DNA of 58,486 nucleotides from Desulfobacteraceae bacterium RAAP-1 (GTDB lineage: Bacteria > Desulfobacterota > Desulfobacteria > Desulfobacterales > Desulfatirhabdiaceae), in NCBI GenBank assembly GCA_001443525.1, contig LKPX01000014.1, forward strand, positions 1 to 58,486, read 5' to 3'. Shown piece after piece: positions 18,570 through 27,241 of the stretch. The notes beneath the pieces are model-generated. The model made no database searches and was not told the DNA's origin. It was given only the letters and a program-made list of their open reading frames with translations. The stretch's first letter is position 1. Each line of letters opens with the position of its first letter. Both the position numbers and the translations under genes were made by a program.

Positions 18570-19138
18570 TAGACAGACTACGGTCAAAAACACCGGCGGC
18601 GCTTTTAAGCCATCCCAATTTCCTGACGATGTGCAGGGTTGCTGCGGTGCCGGGCATTATTTTGCTCATGCTTCGCCCCAACCGGTTCACCTCTTTTATG
18701 GCGGCGTTCCTGTTCAGCGTGGCGGCTATCACCGATTATTTCGACGGTTTTTTTGCCCGCACACGGGGGTTGACATCCCAATTCGGCAAGCTGATGGATC
18801 CGCTGGCCGATAAACTCCTGGTGTCTTCAGCGTTCATCATGCTGGCCTCCTGCGGCTGGATACCGGGATGGATCATCTGTATCATCATCGGCCGAGAAAT
18901 CGCCATTACCGGACTTCGGAATGTCATGGTCGAAAACAACGAGGATGTCTCCGCTTCAAATCTGGGCAAATATAAAACCGGTTTTCAGATTGCCGCCGTC
19001 ATTCCGCTGCTTATTCACTATCCGTACTGGGGATTTAATTTTCACGGAGTGGGCATGTTTTTCCTGTGGGGCGCGCTGATTTATACAATATGGTCGGGTG
19101 TGGACTATGGATACCGGTTCAAACATTTCCTGATTTAG
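18563..19138 (+). CDS. pgsA: CDP-diacylglycerol--glycerol-3-phosphate 3-phosphatidyltransferase
   Basis: This 191-residue integral membrane enzyme makes phosphatidylglycerol phosphate, the committed step to phosphatidylglycerol and cardiolipin. The CDP-alcohol phosphotransferase motif is intact: [12 protein letters not shown], then [10 protein letters not shown] (about 54-78), giving the D-G-A-R-G-D-D pattern. Several hydrophobic segments surround it. It overlaps the transaldolase gene by 7 bp and closes the long plus-strand block that began at argB. Confidence 0.92.
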   Translation: MLIDRLRSKTPAALLSHPNFLTMCRVAAVPGIILLMLRPNRFTSFMAAFLFSVAAITDYFDGFFARTRGLTSQFGKLMDPLADKLLVSSAFIMLASCGWIPGWIICIIIGREIAITGLRNVMVENNEDVSASNLGKYKTGFQIAAVIPLLIHYPYWGFNFHGVGMFFLWGALIYTIWSGVDYGYRFKHFLI

Positions 19139-19149
19139 GCAAAAAAGAG

Positions 19150-19178
19150 TTGACAATCCGGGCTGAAAAAGTTAGATA
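19150..19178 (+). promoter_or_regulatory. Probable sigma-70 promoter of the tRNA pair
   Basis: A perfect -35 box TTGACA (19150-19155) is followed after 17 bp by the weaker -10-like TAGATA (19173-19178). The first tRNA base is at 19193, so transcription would begin only a few bases upstream of the mature 5' end. Confidence 0.7.
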
Positions 19179-19192
19179 GGTGGCGCTTATGA

Positions 19193-19267
<75 letters not shown>

Positions 19268-19275
19268 TTTTTTTT

Positions 19276-19350
19276 GGCGGCATAGCCAAGTGGTAAGGCA
19301 ACGGTCTGCAAAACCGTTATACATCAGTTCGAATCTGATTGCCGCCTCCA
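19276..19350 (+). tRNA. tRNA-Cys(GCA)
   Basis: Acceptor stem GGCGGCA/TGCCGCC, D-arm GCCAAGTGGTAAGGC, anticodon loop CTGCAAA with GCA at 19308-19310, T-arm with GTTCGAATC, and an encoded CCA. It shares the promoter and terminator of the preceding tRNA-Gly. Confidence 0.98.
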
Positions 19351-19370
19351 TACAAAAATCAGAGTGATCA

Positions 19371-19399
19371 ACGGCTGAATTCTATATTCAGCCGTTTTT
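19371..19399 (+). terminator. Rho-independent terminator after the tRNA genes
   Basis: A perfect 10 bp stem ACGGCTGAAT/ATTCAGCCGT (19371-19380 and 19386-19395) with a 5-nt loop is followed by TTTT. It sits between the tRNAs and the converging glycosyltransferase gene and might serve both strands. Confidence 0.9.
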
Positions 19400-19432
19400 G
19401 TTTGTGAAGTTTTCCTTAAAATTGCCGGGTGT

Positions 19433-20527
19433 TCATTGACAGTCGATGATCGCCTTCATTTTCTCCAGGAAGATATCGCGTGTAAATAGTTTGGCTCTTG
19501 CTTCACAAGCAGACCGCATTTTCAGAGCCCGTTCAGGAGTCAAATCCTGAACAGCAGCCATGATGGCATCAACTGTCGGTGGCGGGTCAAGCAGAATACC
19601 TGTTTTATTGGGCGCAATGGTTTCCAGAAGCCCGCCTTCAGCGGTTCCTATTACCGGCTTCCCGGCAGACATGGCTTCTACCGGTGAAATGCCGAAATCT
19701 TCATCTATCGGAATATAAATAGCAGCGATGGCATCGCCGATCCACTGCCTCAACTGTTCTTCTGTCTGCCAGCCAGTGAATCGAATGTTGGGTGCATCTG
19801 CAGCAAGCCTGCGCAAACGTTTTATTTCCGTTCCGCTGGATGTCACCACTAATTTCTTATCAGGCATTCGCCGAAAAGCATTGACAATCAAATCGACCCG
19901 TTTGAAATTTTCCAATCTGGCTAAAGATAGATAATAATCTTTCTGCCCTGTCCAATGAAACCGATCTGTATTCACCGGTGGATGAATTACGATTGCTGAT
20001 CGTCCCAGATATTTTTCAAGTCGCTTTTTCACATTGTTGGAATTGGCAATAATGATATCCATGTGAACCAGCGCTCGTTGATACTTGTTTCGCATCAGCA
20101 ATACCAGTCCGTAAAATGCAGGTCGGAACGGCAGCGGCAGCAAAGAGGCATAAAACTCTTTCAAATCATAGGCAAAACGAGGAATCGTGTGGCAGTACAG
20201 CAGGTTAGCGCCTGTCGGATGATTGTGTATGGCAAGTGGTGCATATATCCCGCTGAAGAGTATCCAATCGTATGTATTTAAAAAAGTCGTCTTTTTCTCA
20301 AATGCCCACATCACTTTCAGAAGTCTCCAGACCGGTATCTTGGATGCTGCATTCAAATCCAGAAAACCGGATTTTGGCAGTGCGCCGTCCGGAAAGACGG
20401 TTTTATCCCAGAATGCGCAGCATAGCGGTACTTCCGGTAACGATTCCAGCAGGGTGAATGTCAGCATTTCAGCCCCTCCCCTTGCAGAAAGAAAATCATA
20501 CAGCATTATACCTTTTGGGTCTGCCAT
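19433..20527 (-). CDS. Glycosyltransferase, GT4-like
   Basis: This 364-residue glycosyltransferase probably uses a nucleotide sugar to build a surface polysaccharide or glycolipid. Near the start, DFLSARGGAEMLTF is the donor-domain glycine-rich loop seen in GT4 enzymes. Near the end, PVEAMSAGKPVIGTAEGG holds the conserved E-x7-E-type region of the nucleotide-sugar site. ATG 20527 is preceded by GGAGGAA at good spacing, so the 27 further codons open upstream are not needed. It stands alone, so donor and acceptor cannot be inferred. Confidence 0.87.
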   Translation of the reverse strand: MADPKGIMLYDFLSARGGAEMLTFTLLESLPEVPLCCAFWDKTVFPDGALPKSGFLDLNAASKIPVWRLLKVMWAFEKKTTFLNTYDWILFSGIYAPLAIHNHPTGANLLYCHTIPRFAYDLKEFYASLLPLPFRPAFYGLVLLMRNKYQRALVHMDIIIANSNNVKKRLEKYLGRSAIVIHPPVNTDRFHWTGQKDYYLSLARLENFKRVDLIVNAFRRMPDKKLVVTSSGTEIKRLRRLAADAPNIRFTGWQTEEQLRQWIGDAIAAIYIPIDEDFGISPVEAMSAGKPVIGTAEGGLLETIAPNKTGILLDPPPTVDAIMAAVQDLTPERALKMRSACEARAKLFTRDIFLEKMKAIIDCQ

Positions 20528-21010
20528 CTTCCAATTCCTCCCAACAGCCCCAGCAGCAATAATGCTTCTGTGGCAATGGTCATCCAAATTACGTCCAAAA
20601 ATGACCAATTGTTACGAAGCCGTCTTAATTACTCTGTCATGAATCGGACACGCAGCACACAGAATTAGGTGTCCGTTTTTTACTTACCTTATCTATCCCA
20701 TGGTTTCGCACTATCCTTGACATTTTATTTGGTTATCCATATTCTTAGCCGCTAACTTTTCCTTAAAAATCATTCAGCATATTTGCGATTATCCGTCAAG
20801 TTTTTAATTTTGTCAGAAGCCGAAGGCTCTATGCCGGAGAAGCTCTCGTCAAAAACGTGAAACTGGCAAAGGTCGATAATCGGCGCATGAGATTTTTAAC
20901 ACCAACGATGCGCAATCACTTGTAACCGGCTTACAAGATGTCTGGAACGAAAATACCGTTGAAATTATTCAGATACCGGCAAGATAACGAGCGTAGATTG
21001 AGGTGAGCTC

Positions 21011-21130
21011 ATGAGTTTATACGATCACGATTTTTATCAGTGGACACAGGAACAGGCAGCTATTAAAGGCTGGCGCGCTGGCGCAAAAAGCATCACAGAT
21101 GCCTATGATCTGGCAATCTTCAAGCCGTTA
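21011..21130 (+). pseudogene. DUF29-like fragment
   Basis: The first codons read MSLYDHDFYQWTQEQAA, the typical start of DUF29 proteins, which are usually about 140-160 residues. After residue 17 the similarity stops and the frame continues into unrelated sequence. GAGGTGAGCTC before the ATG is a good ribosome site, so this looks like a real gene that lost its body. It may be cut by the transposase-like sequence that follows. Confidence 0.6.
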
Positions 21131-21134
21131 TTCT

Positions 21135-21300
21135 TTATCAATACTACTATGCCGTTACCACTCAGCCACTTTTGCTGGAAGATCTTTGTGAATTTGGAAT
21201 CGATATATCCTCTGCAACTTATCATATTGATTTTTTTAACGGTTTGTCCGCTAAGGCGCTGGAGCGCACGGATATAACTACTGGGGCTAACTCTTATGGG
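21135..21300 (+). pseudogene. Transposase-like fragment
   Basis: The translated segment around 21146-21225 contains YAVTTQPLLLEDLCEFGIDI, which from memory resembles a conserved stretch of a transposase family with a 'PLLLEQLREWGIDIS' block. There is no start, no catalytic DDE region and no clear terminal inverted repeat. I treat it as a remnant; the family name would need a database search. Confidence 0.4.
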
Positions 21301-21407
21301 GCACCAACCGACTACCCCCTTTCTCAAATTCAAAAATCAGGTCAGACCCATTACCCAGTGCTGTACCCACTGACAGAAAATCTTGATCAACTTTGAAACG
21401 TCGCGCC

Positions 21408-21500
21408 TCATATGGTTTGAAGCTGCGTTTTTCCACCTGCCCATTTCAACAGCGAATAAACAGGTGGTGGTGCTATGTATTTTGAGGCATATATACTGCA
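21408..21500 (-). pseudogene. DNA adenine methylase (Dam-type) N-terminal fragment
   Basis: On the minus strand the frame reads PPPVYSLLKWAGGKTQLQTI and stops. LKWAGGK-x-QL is the S-adenosylmethionine-binding N-terminal motif of D12-class (Dam-like) adenine methyltransferases, which are normally over 250 residues. The rest of the enzyme is not seen. This is a truncated remnant. Confidence 0.6.
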
Positions 21501-21534
21501 GTTCCCATGGTTACGCACCCAAACAAAATTCTGA

Positions 21535-22221
21535 TTAGCTGATGTTCTTTTCTTTGGCGATTTCTGTATAAACGGAATTTGGAAATTCCGCGACAATCTG
21601 GGCGAACAGGGTTTTACTCTTTTCTTTATTACCCATTTTTTCATAGATGGTCGCCAGGTTGAACAGACTCACGTCCTTCTGGGAAGCATCCGGCGATGTA
21701 TTAAGCATCTCAAAATATTTCAAGGCGTTCGGATAATCTTTTTTCTCTTCGTAGGCATAACCCAGACCGCTCAACACCATGTTTTTATAAAATGGCATAT
21801 CGCCAAACTTTTTCAGCGCAACCTGATACAGGGAAACGGCCCGATCATACTGACCCGCCCGAAAACAGATATCAGCGAATTCAACGGCGGCGATTTGTCC
21901 CATACGCCTTCCGGAATAATGATCGACAAGCTGTGAAAATGATTTTTCAACGGCCTGATACGCTTTGACCGGATCGTTATCGGCTTTCATGGCGACCTCG
22001 TACTGATTCAGGTTTTGAGCCAGCAGCGCCGACGCCCGGTTGTCAGCGTTGCGGATATAGGTGTGAATTCCGACAGAGACAGCCACGATTACCAGTATGC
22101 CGATAGCCGCGATCGACACTATCTGCGTATGATCTGTAGCCCATTGAATCAGCTTGCTGCTGACGGTCATGAATTCATCGGGTTCTTTAAGCAGTTTTTT
22201 CCGGTTGACCTTCTGCACCAT
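21535..22221 (-). CDS. Membrane-anchored TPR protein, YfgM-like
   Basis: This 228-residue protein has a cytoplasmic N-terminus, one membrane segment (about 35-55) and a periplasmic part with TPR-like helical repeats (for example AGQYDRAVSLYQVALKKFG and KKDYPNALKYFEML). The layout matches YfgM-like proteins, which work with periplasmic chaperones near the Sec translocon. That relation is by layout only. It lies 64 bp after the PfkB-type kinase gene on the same strand and may end the Feo-headed operon. Confidence 0.7.
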   Translation of the reverse strand: MVQKVNRKKLLKEPDEFMTVSSKLIQWATDHTQIVSIAAIGILVIVAVSVGIHTYIRNADNRASALLAQNLNQYEVAMKADNDPVKAYQAVEKSFSQLVDHYSGRRMGQIAAVEFADICFRAGQYDRAVSLYQVALKKFGDMPFYKNMVLSGLGYAYEEKKDYPNALKYFEMLNTSPDASQKDVSLFNLATIYEKMGNKEKSKTLFAQIVAEFPNSVYTEIAKEKNIS

Positions 22222-22285
22222 TCTAAATCTCCTTTACGTTTTAAAAAAAGTCCGGATACAGCGTGTTATGCTGATTTTTTCGTCT

Positions 22286-23266
22286 TTACAAAAGCTCCCG
22301 AATTCTGTCCCAACCTGCATCCGGTATGCTTGCGCCGACCACCTGACAGACCTCATATCCACAGGCGGATGCAATTTTTCCGCAATGCGCCAACGGATAT
22401 TCACGAACCAGCCCAAACAAAAAACCGGACGCCCAGAGATCGCCAGCGCCGGTGGTATCCACGACACAACCACTTCCTGCGGGATCGACCTTCAATACAC
22501 GGCCATTTCGGGCGATATAACTGCCGCGGGCGCCGACCTTTAGCACAGCGATTTCCGCCCTTTTACCAAGGCTCTCAATCATCTCCTGCTCATCAGAGCA
22601 TCCGGTAAACGCCTGGGCTTCGTCTTCGTTGGCGATCAGAATATCCACGTAGGTATCCACAATCTGATCCAGCAGCGGTTTGTTGGCCTCGACCACCGTG
22701 AAACTGGAAAGGTCCAGAGAAATGCGGGCGCCGGATTTCTGCGCCAGATTCAATGCCTGTAAAATAAGCGCGGGATTGAACAACAGATATCCTTCGATAT
22801 GCACCACCGCTGCGCCATCAAAACAGGTTTCCGCAATTTCCTCCGGATGGATTTCAGAGGACGCCCCCAGACAGGTCAACATGGACCGCTGGGCATCCGG
22901 AGTGATGATTGAAAGCACCCTTCCGGTTCGGGAAGGCGACTGAAGCAGCCAAGGCTCCACCCCGCTTTCGATCAGGCCCGTTTCAAAAAAAACGCCCATA
23001 GGGCCTGCCCCGCGCTTTCCGACAAACCGTGATGACCCGCCCAATCGGGCGACGCCGATCGCCGTATTGCACGCCGATCCGCCCGGAACGACACTGGGAG
23101 CGGCATTCATATCCGAAAGAACATTTTCAATAACCGCATGATCCACCAGCGTCATACCGCCCTTGACGGCACCGGATTTCTGCACAAAATCGTCGGATGC
23201 ATGCGCCAGAATATCCACCAGCGCCGAACCGATACTGACAATTACCCGCGTTGTATCTGTTTTCAT
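22286..23266 (-). CDS. PfkB-family sugar or nucleoside kinase
   Basis: This 326-residue ribokinase-fold kinase has the glycine motif GGSACNTAIGVARLGG (about 62-77) and the catalytic signature DTTGAGDLWASGFLFG (about 278-293), where the Asp of GAGD is the base. The overall shape (long first half with GMTLVDHAVIENVL) is like adenosine-kinase-type members common in Proteobacteria. The substrate is not certain. It begins 6 bp after the SH3 protein gene. Confidence 0.85.
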   Translation of the reverse strand: MKTDTTRVIVSIGSALVDILAHASDDFVQKSGAVKGGMTLVDHAVIENVLSDMNAAPSVVPGGSACNTAIGVARLGGSSRFVGKRGAGPMGVFFETGLIESGVEPWLLQSPSRTGRVLSIITPDAQRSMLTCLGASSEIHPEEIAETCFDGAAVVHIEGYLLFNPALILQALNLAQKSGARISLDLSSFTVVEANKPLLDQIVDTYVDILIANEDEAQAFTGCSDEQEMIESLGKRAEIAVLKVGARGSYIARNGRVLKVDPAGSGCVVDTTGAGDLWASGFLFGLVREYPLAHCGKIASACGYEVCQVVGASIPDAGWDRIRELL

Positions 23267-23272
23267 TTTATA

Positions 23273-23716
23273 TCACCATACCATTGTGTCCTGAACCCAG
23301 CCTTTATCGCCGTCCGCATGCTCCACGAGAAGCCATTTACCGCTGCGTTTTACCACCTTGAACGGAATGCCGGCGCCGATAGTAAACAGCACCTTGGCGT
23401 CCGGCTTTGGTTCCGCCCTGAAAATACACTTCGGCCTGGAGGTGATCACTGTTTCGGCAGCGCCGACCAGTGATTTATACACCCAGCCTTCATCACCTTC
23501 AAAATCTTTGATTAAATACCAGTCGCCGGATTTTTTGACCAGCAGGAACGGATAATATTTCTCCGCCCTCCAGACGACATCGAAATTATTACCTGCGCCG
23601 GCGCGGATTTTGGCTTCCTTGGCGGAAACCGACAAACGCTGTCCGGCATACGCCGCCGCACTGCACATCAACAGACAGGCCACCAATCCCCAGCGCCACA
23701 TGATTCTGATTCTCAT
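23273..23716 (-). CDS. Periplasmic protein with two bacterial SH3 domains
   Basis: This 147-residue protein has a signal peptide (MWRWGLVACLLMCSAAAYA) followed by two SH3b-like repeats. Each opens with a VSAKEAKIRAG- or ITSRPKCIFRA-type strand and ends in a DEGWVYKSLV/DKGWVQDTMV motif (about 28-85 and 90-147). Such domains usually bind cell-wall peptides or partner proteins. The ATG at 23716 has AGGGGG just upstream. It overlaps nothing, but lies between feoB and the kinase gene with short gaps. Confidence 0.8.
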   Translation of the reverse strand: MRIRIMWRWGLVACLLMCSAAAYAGQRLSVSAKEAKIRAGAGNNFDVVWRAEKYYPFLLVKKSGDWYLIKDFEGDEGWVYKSLVGAAETVITSRPKCIFRAEPKPDAKVLFTIGAGIPFKVVKRSGKWLLVEHADGDKGWVQDTMVW

Positions 23717-23738
23717 GCCCCCTCCGTATCGCACCTCG

Positions 23739-25916
23739 TCAAAATCCCAAAAACCGCCCGCCATGATATACCAAAAACGCCATCACCCATGCCAGCGATG
23801 TGCTGTACCCAATACTGAACGCCGTCCATTTCCAGGATCGAAGCTCTCTGCGAATCGTGGCGATGGTAGCAAGGCAGGGCAGATAGAGCAAGACAAATAC
23901 CAGCATGGAAACAGCGGACAGCGGCGTCATATCTGAAGACGCCAGTGCCGTGCGAAGCGCCTCGGTTTTATTATCACCCCTGGCGACATAGAGAATGCCC
24001 AGGGTGCTGACAACAATTTCCTTGGCTACAAAACCACTCAGAAGCGCCACGCTGCCGCGCCAGTCAATACCGATCGGCGCAAATACAGGGGCCAGCAGTT
24101 TACCTAGTTGCCCCATATAGGATTTTTCCACATGCTCAGCCTGCATCTGCCCTTTGATGTCATCCATGGCGGCGGCGGTCTCTTTTTCCAAAGTCCTCCG
24201 GGCTGCCGCATCCCCTGGCATCTGAAGCGCCCCCCGGCTCTGGAGGTTCTGGATTTCAGCTTCATAGTTTCTGGAATATTCGATATGTCGCGGAAACGCT
24301 GAAAGCGTCCAGATAACGATGGAGCCAATCAGTATAATATTTCCCATTTTTTTCAGGAACATTTTGCTGCGTTCCCACATGTGAATCATAACGCTTTTAG
24401 CCATGGGAATCCGGTATGGCGGCAGTTCCATGACAAACGGCGCATCCAGCCCTTTGAGCAGCGTTGTCCGCAGCAACCGTCCTGTAATGATAGACAGAAC
24501 AACCCCTGTCAGATAAATAATAAAAATCACGGTGCCGGCTCTTGTGGCAAAAAATGTACCGGCCAATACAATATAGATGGGCAATTTGGCCGAACAGGAC
24601 ATGAACGGTGTAATCAGAATGGTCAGAATACGGTCTTTTTCACTTTCCAGTGTTCGGGTCGCCATAATGGCCGGAACGTTGCATCCGAATCCCATGAGCA
24701 TGGGAATGAACGATTTTCCGTGAAGACCGATGGCGTGCATGATTTTATCCATGAGAAACGCCGTCCGGGCCATATATCCGGTATCCTCGAACAGGGAAAT
24801 GCAGAAAAACAGAATGAGGATATTGGGCAGAAATACGATAACGCTGCCGACACCGGCAATGACACCGTTTAACAGCAGATCCTTGAACAGTGAATCGGGA
24901 AGATGCATTTCCAGCGCCGCAGACAGGGCGTGGACGCATGCCGTAATCCACTCCTGGGGATACTTGCCGACGGAAAATGTCAACTGAAACATGCCCCAGA
25001 TAAAAAGAATAAAAATCGGAAAGCCGATGAACCGGTTGGTCAGCACCAGATCGATGTTTCGGGAAATATCCACCCGCTGCCGGGCGGATGCCGTAACCGC
25101 TTCCTTGACGATGCCGGCGATAAATCCATAGCGCTCATCAGTCATGATGATTTCAGGATCGTCATCGAAACGATCCGTGATATATTGTCTGGCCAGGCGG
25201 ATCTGCGCCTCAAGCGCCTGCTGATGATCTCCGGAAAGAGAAAGAATGCGTTCATGAACGATTTTATCGTCTTCGATCAGCTTGACCGCTGTCCAGCGTT
25301 CACTGTAAGGCAATTTTTCCGGAAGCACCTGATGAATGAAATTCTGAAGATCGGCCACCGCCGTCTCGATATCCGGACTGTAATGCACCTTACGCCCCTC
25401 GGGGGTCTGCCGGGTATTTTCCGCCAGCTCGATGGCTTTCTTCAAAAGGGCGTCCATTCCCTCGTTTTTATTGCCGACCGTAAACACCACCGGTACATCT
25501 AAAAGCTCAGACAGCTTGTCGGCATGAATCTTGACGCCCCTGGATTTAGCCATGTCGGCCATATTCAGCGCAAACAGCACCTTGCAGTCTATTTCCCGGA
25601 GCTGGGTGGCCAGATACAGGCTGCGTTCCAGATTGGATGCGTCAATGATATCGATCACCACGTCCGGATGTGCATCCAAAACAAAATTCCGGGCGACAAT
25701 TTCCTCGATGGAAAACGGGGTGAGGCTGTAGGTTCCTGGAAGATCGATGATGGTCAGTTCATATCCGTGACGGGTAATGACACCTTCCTTTTTCTCAACC
25801 GTCACGCCGGACCAGTTTCCTACTTTCTGGTGAGCACCCGTCAGGTTATTGAAAATAGTTGTTTTTCCGGAGTTGGGATTGCCGGCAAGAGCGATGATCA
25901 GTTTTCGGGAATTCAT
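23739..25916 (-). CDS. feoB: Ferrous iron transport protein B
   Basis: This 725-residue inner-membrane iron(II) transporter has an N-terminal G domain with G1 GNPNSGKTT (12-20), the switch region WSGVTVEKKEG, G3 DLPGTYSL and G4 NMAD. The C-terminal half has about eight membrane segments, with two Gate-type regions (MGFGCNVPAIMATR and GFVAKEIVVSTLG). Length is normal. feoA lies 18 bp upstream and a Fur-FeoA fusion before that, so iron import and its control are probably one operon. Confidence 0.97.
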   Translation of the reverse strand: MNSRKLIIALAGNPNSGKTTIFNNLTGAHQKVGNWSGVTVEKKEGVITRHGYELTIIDLPGTYSLTPFSIEEIVARNFVLDAHPDVVIDIIDASNLERSLYLATQLREIDCKVLFALNMADMAKSRGVKIHADKLSELLDVPVVFTVGNKNEGMDALLKKAIELAENTRQTPEGRKVHYSPDIETAVADLQNFIHQVLPEKLPYSERWTAVKLIEDDKIVHERILSLSGDHQQALEAQIRLARQYITDRFDDDPEIIMTDERYGFIAGIVKEAVTASARQRVDISRNIDLVLTNRFIGFPIFILFIWGMFQLTFSVGKYPQEWITACVHALSAALEMHLPDSLFKDLLLNGVIAGVGSVIVFLPNILILFFCISLFEDTGYMARTAFLMDKIMHAIGLHGKSFIPMLMGFGCNVPAIMATRTLESEKDRILTILITPFMSCSAKLPIYIVLAGTFFATRAGTVIFIIYLTGVVLSIITGRLLRTTLLKGLDAPFVMELPPYRIPMAKSVMIHMWERSKMFLKKMGNIILIGSIVIWTLSAFPRHIEYSRNYEAEIQNLQSRGALQMPGDAAARRTLEKETAAAMDDIKGQMQAEHVEKSYMGQLGKLLAPVFAPIGIDWRGSVALLSGFVAKEIVVSTLGILYVARGDNKTEALRTALASSDMTPLSAVSMLVFVLLYLPCLATIATIRRELRSWKWTAFSIGYSTSLAWVMAFLVYHGGRFLGF

Positions 25917-25934
25917 GGCGGTGTTCTCGATGTT

Positions 25935-26168
25935 TCAGATGGGTTCAACCGTGATCTGGGCAGCTTCCTCAACCCGAAGCGAAAGGTGGTATCCTTTGAC
26001 GATCAGTTCCAGCGGATCTTTAAGAGGGGCATATTTTTCAATATACACCTCTGTACCTTTGATAATGCCCATTTCAAAGATACGCCTTCGCAGGGCGCCA
26101 CTACCACCAACGCGCACAATTCTGGCCTTATGTCCTTGTTTAATATCACTCAGCAGCATGAATTTCAT
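25935..26168 (-). CDS. feoA: Ferrous iron transport protein A
   Basis: This 77-residue SH3-like FeoA protein assists FeoB at the cytoplasmic face. GHKARIVRVGGSGALRRRIF matches the family, as does the ending YHLSLRVEEAAQITV, typical of FeoA domains. An alternative start is M4 (MLLSDIKQGH). Its first 23 bp overlap the end of the gene upstream, which also carries a FeoA domain, so this operon encodes two FeoA units. Confidence 0.93.
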   Translation of the reverse strand: MKFMLLSDIKQGHKARIVRVGGSGALRRRIFEMGIIKGTEVYIEKYAPLKDPLELIVKGYHLSLRVEEAAQITVEPI

Positions 26169-26871
26169 CCATTTTTCCGACGGAAACGTTTTTCTTGTGA
26201 ACCGGAATCACTCTGATTTTTTGCGCAAGACCGCGGCCTATCACATAACGCTTGAATCCCGCGGCAATAGCCATCTGTCCCTTGCCGATATTGGTGATGA
26301 TCTGAACTTCATCGCCGACCCTGAGCCCCATGGACAAAAGGCGCATCCGAGCCTCTGAACCACAGGTGAAATCCTTGATCACGACGCGTTCGCCCTGCCG
26401 GGTCATGGTTAAGGGCATGATCTGGACATGATCTTTCATACATGCGGCGCAGATGCCATACAGCTCCATCTTGTGCTGCAACAGGTGAAACCCGTGAGAT
26501 TCGGCGATAGTCAACTGAAGATTTTCCAGTTCTTCATTCTCGAATTCCACGATTTTGTTGCAGCGCATACAAATCATGTGGTCGTGATGGTGTCCCAGGT
26601 GGTGGTGTTCATAACGAATATGACCATCCTCAAAACGGTTTTTCTGAGCAAAGCCAAAACAACAAAGCAGCTTCAGCGTGTCCTGTACAAAATCCGGAGA
26701 CAGTGACACGCCACTGTCTCCGATCATCGACGTCAGTTCTCCGACAGTGACATGATGTTCAAAATTCAAAAAGACCTCCACAACTTTCAGCCGATCTTCA
26801 AAACGATCTATGGCTTCCTGTTTAAAGAGTTTTGTGAACTGCTCTTTCTCTTGTCGGTGAAGCTGTTTCAT
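26146..26871 (-). CDS. Fur-family regulator fused to a FeoA domain
   Basis: This 241-residue protein joins two families. Residues about 15-146 are Fur-like: a winged-helix part, a metal site rich in histidines (HHHLGHHHDHMICMRC, 89-104) and two CXXC pairs (C101/C104 and C141/C144). Residues about 150-225 are a FeoA domain (DFTCGSEARMRLLSMGLRVG). A Fur repressor with its own FeoA domain at the head of the feoAB operon suggests iron-dependent self-control or direct contact with FeoB. Both are inferences. GGAGGAA precedes the start at good spacing. Confidence 0.88.
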   Translation of the reverse strand: MKQLHRQEKEQFTKLFKQEAIDRFEDRLKVVEVFLNFEHHVTVGELTSMIGDSGVSLSPDFVQDTLKLLCCFGFAQKNRFEDGHIRYEHHHLGHHHDHMICMRCNKIVEFENEELENLQLTIAESHGFHLLQHKMELYGICAACMKDHVQIMPLTMTRQGERVVIKDFTCGSEARMRLLSMGLRVGDEVQIITNIGKGQMAIAAGFKRYVIGRGLAQKIRVIPVHKKNVSVGKMDEIHAAE

Positions 26872-26936
26872 CTGAAAATTCCTCCGGTGTAACCACAGAA
26901 ACTAAGAACAGGACAATGTGTTGTCAACATCCCCTG

Positions 26937-27176
26937 TCACCGGGGCCCCGGAATGTCATAGGTCGTACACGATCCGCTGGCGCAGTTTCGGGTCTGACTG
27001 ACGGCGCGGGCGTCGCCGCTGCCCGCAGAAACCGCAAAATTGGAACCGCTCATAATCCGTTCTACATCCCGAGAATCGCATTTCTCACATTTAAGCTCCA
27101 CAGCTTCCTGCGTATTGGTAAACAATATCTCAAAGCATTCATTACACTTGAGACATCTAAATTCATAAATCGGCAT
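26937..27176 (-). CDS. FmdB-family zinc-ribbon protein
   Basis: This 79-residue protein opens MPIYEFRCLKCNECFE, the classic FmdB-type start, with CXXC pairs at C8/C11 and C30/C33. The rest is low in complexity and ends with a CASGSC stretch. FmdB-type proteins are small putative regulators of unclear role, first named beside formamidase and acetamidase genes. It is not obviously joined to the Feo genes downstream. Confidence 0.85.
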   Translation of the reverse strand: MPIYEFRCLKCNECFEILFTNTQEAVELKCEKCDSRDVERIMSGSNFAVSAGSGDARAVSQTRNCASGSCTTYDIPGPR

Positions 27177-27241
27177 TTTTTCTACACTCCTCTTTATCGC
27201 GATGACATCGTATTATAAAAATCGTTATCCGTATGAACGAA

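Larger units (their letters stand above)
20528..21407. other. Non-coding stretch with gene debris
   Basis: About 880 bp hold no convincing complete gene. I see a lone R1-end-like TTACGAAGCCGTC near 20616-20630, a broken coding-like stretch at about 20810-20985 that reads in two frames and ends with IIQIPAR, then the DUF29-like and transposase-like fragments listed separately. With the methylase fragment that follows, this looks like an insertion and decay site between the glycosyltransferase and the TPR protein. Confidence 0.6.
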
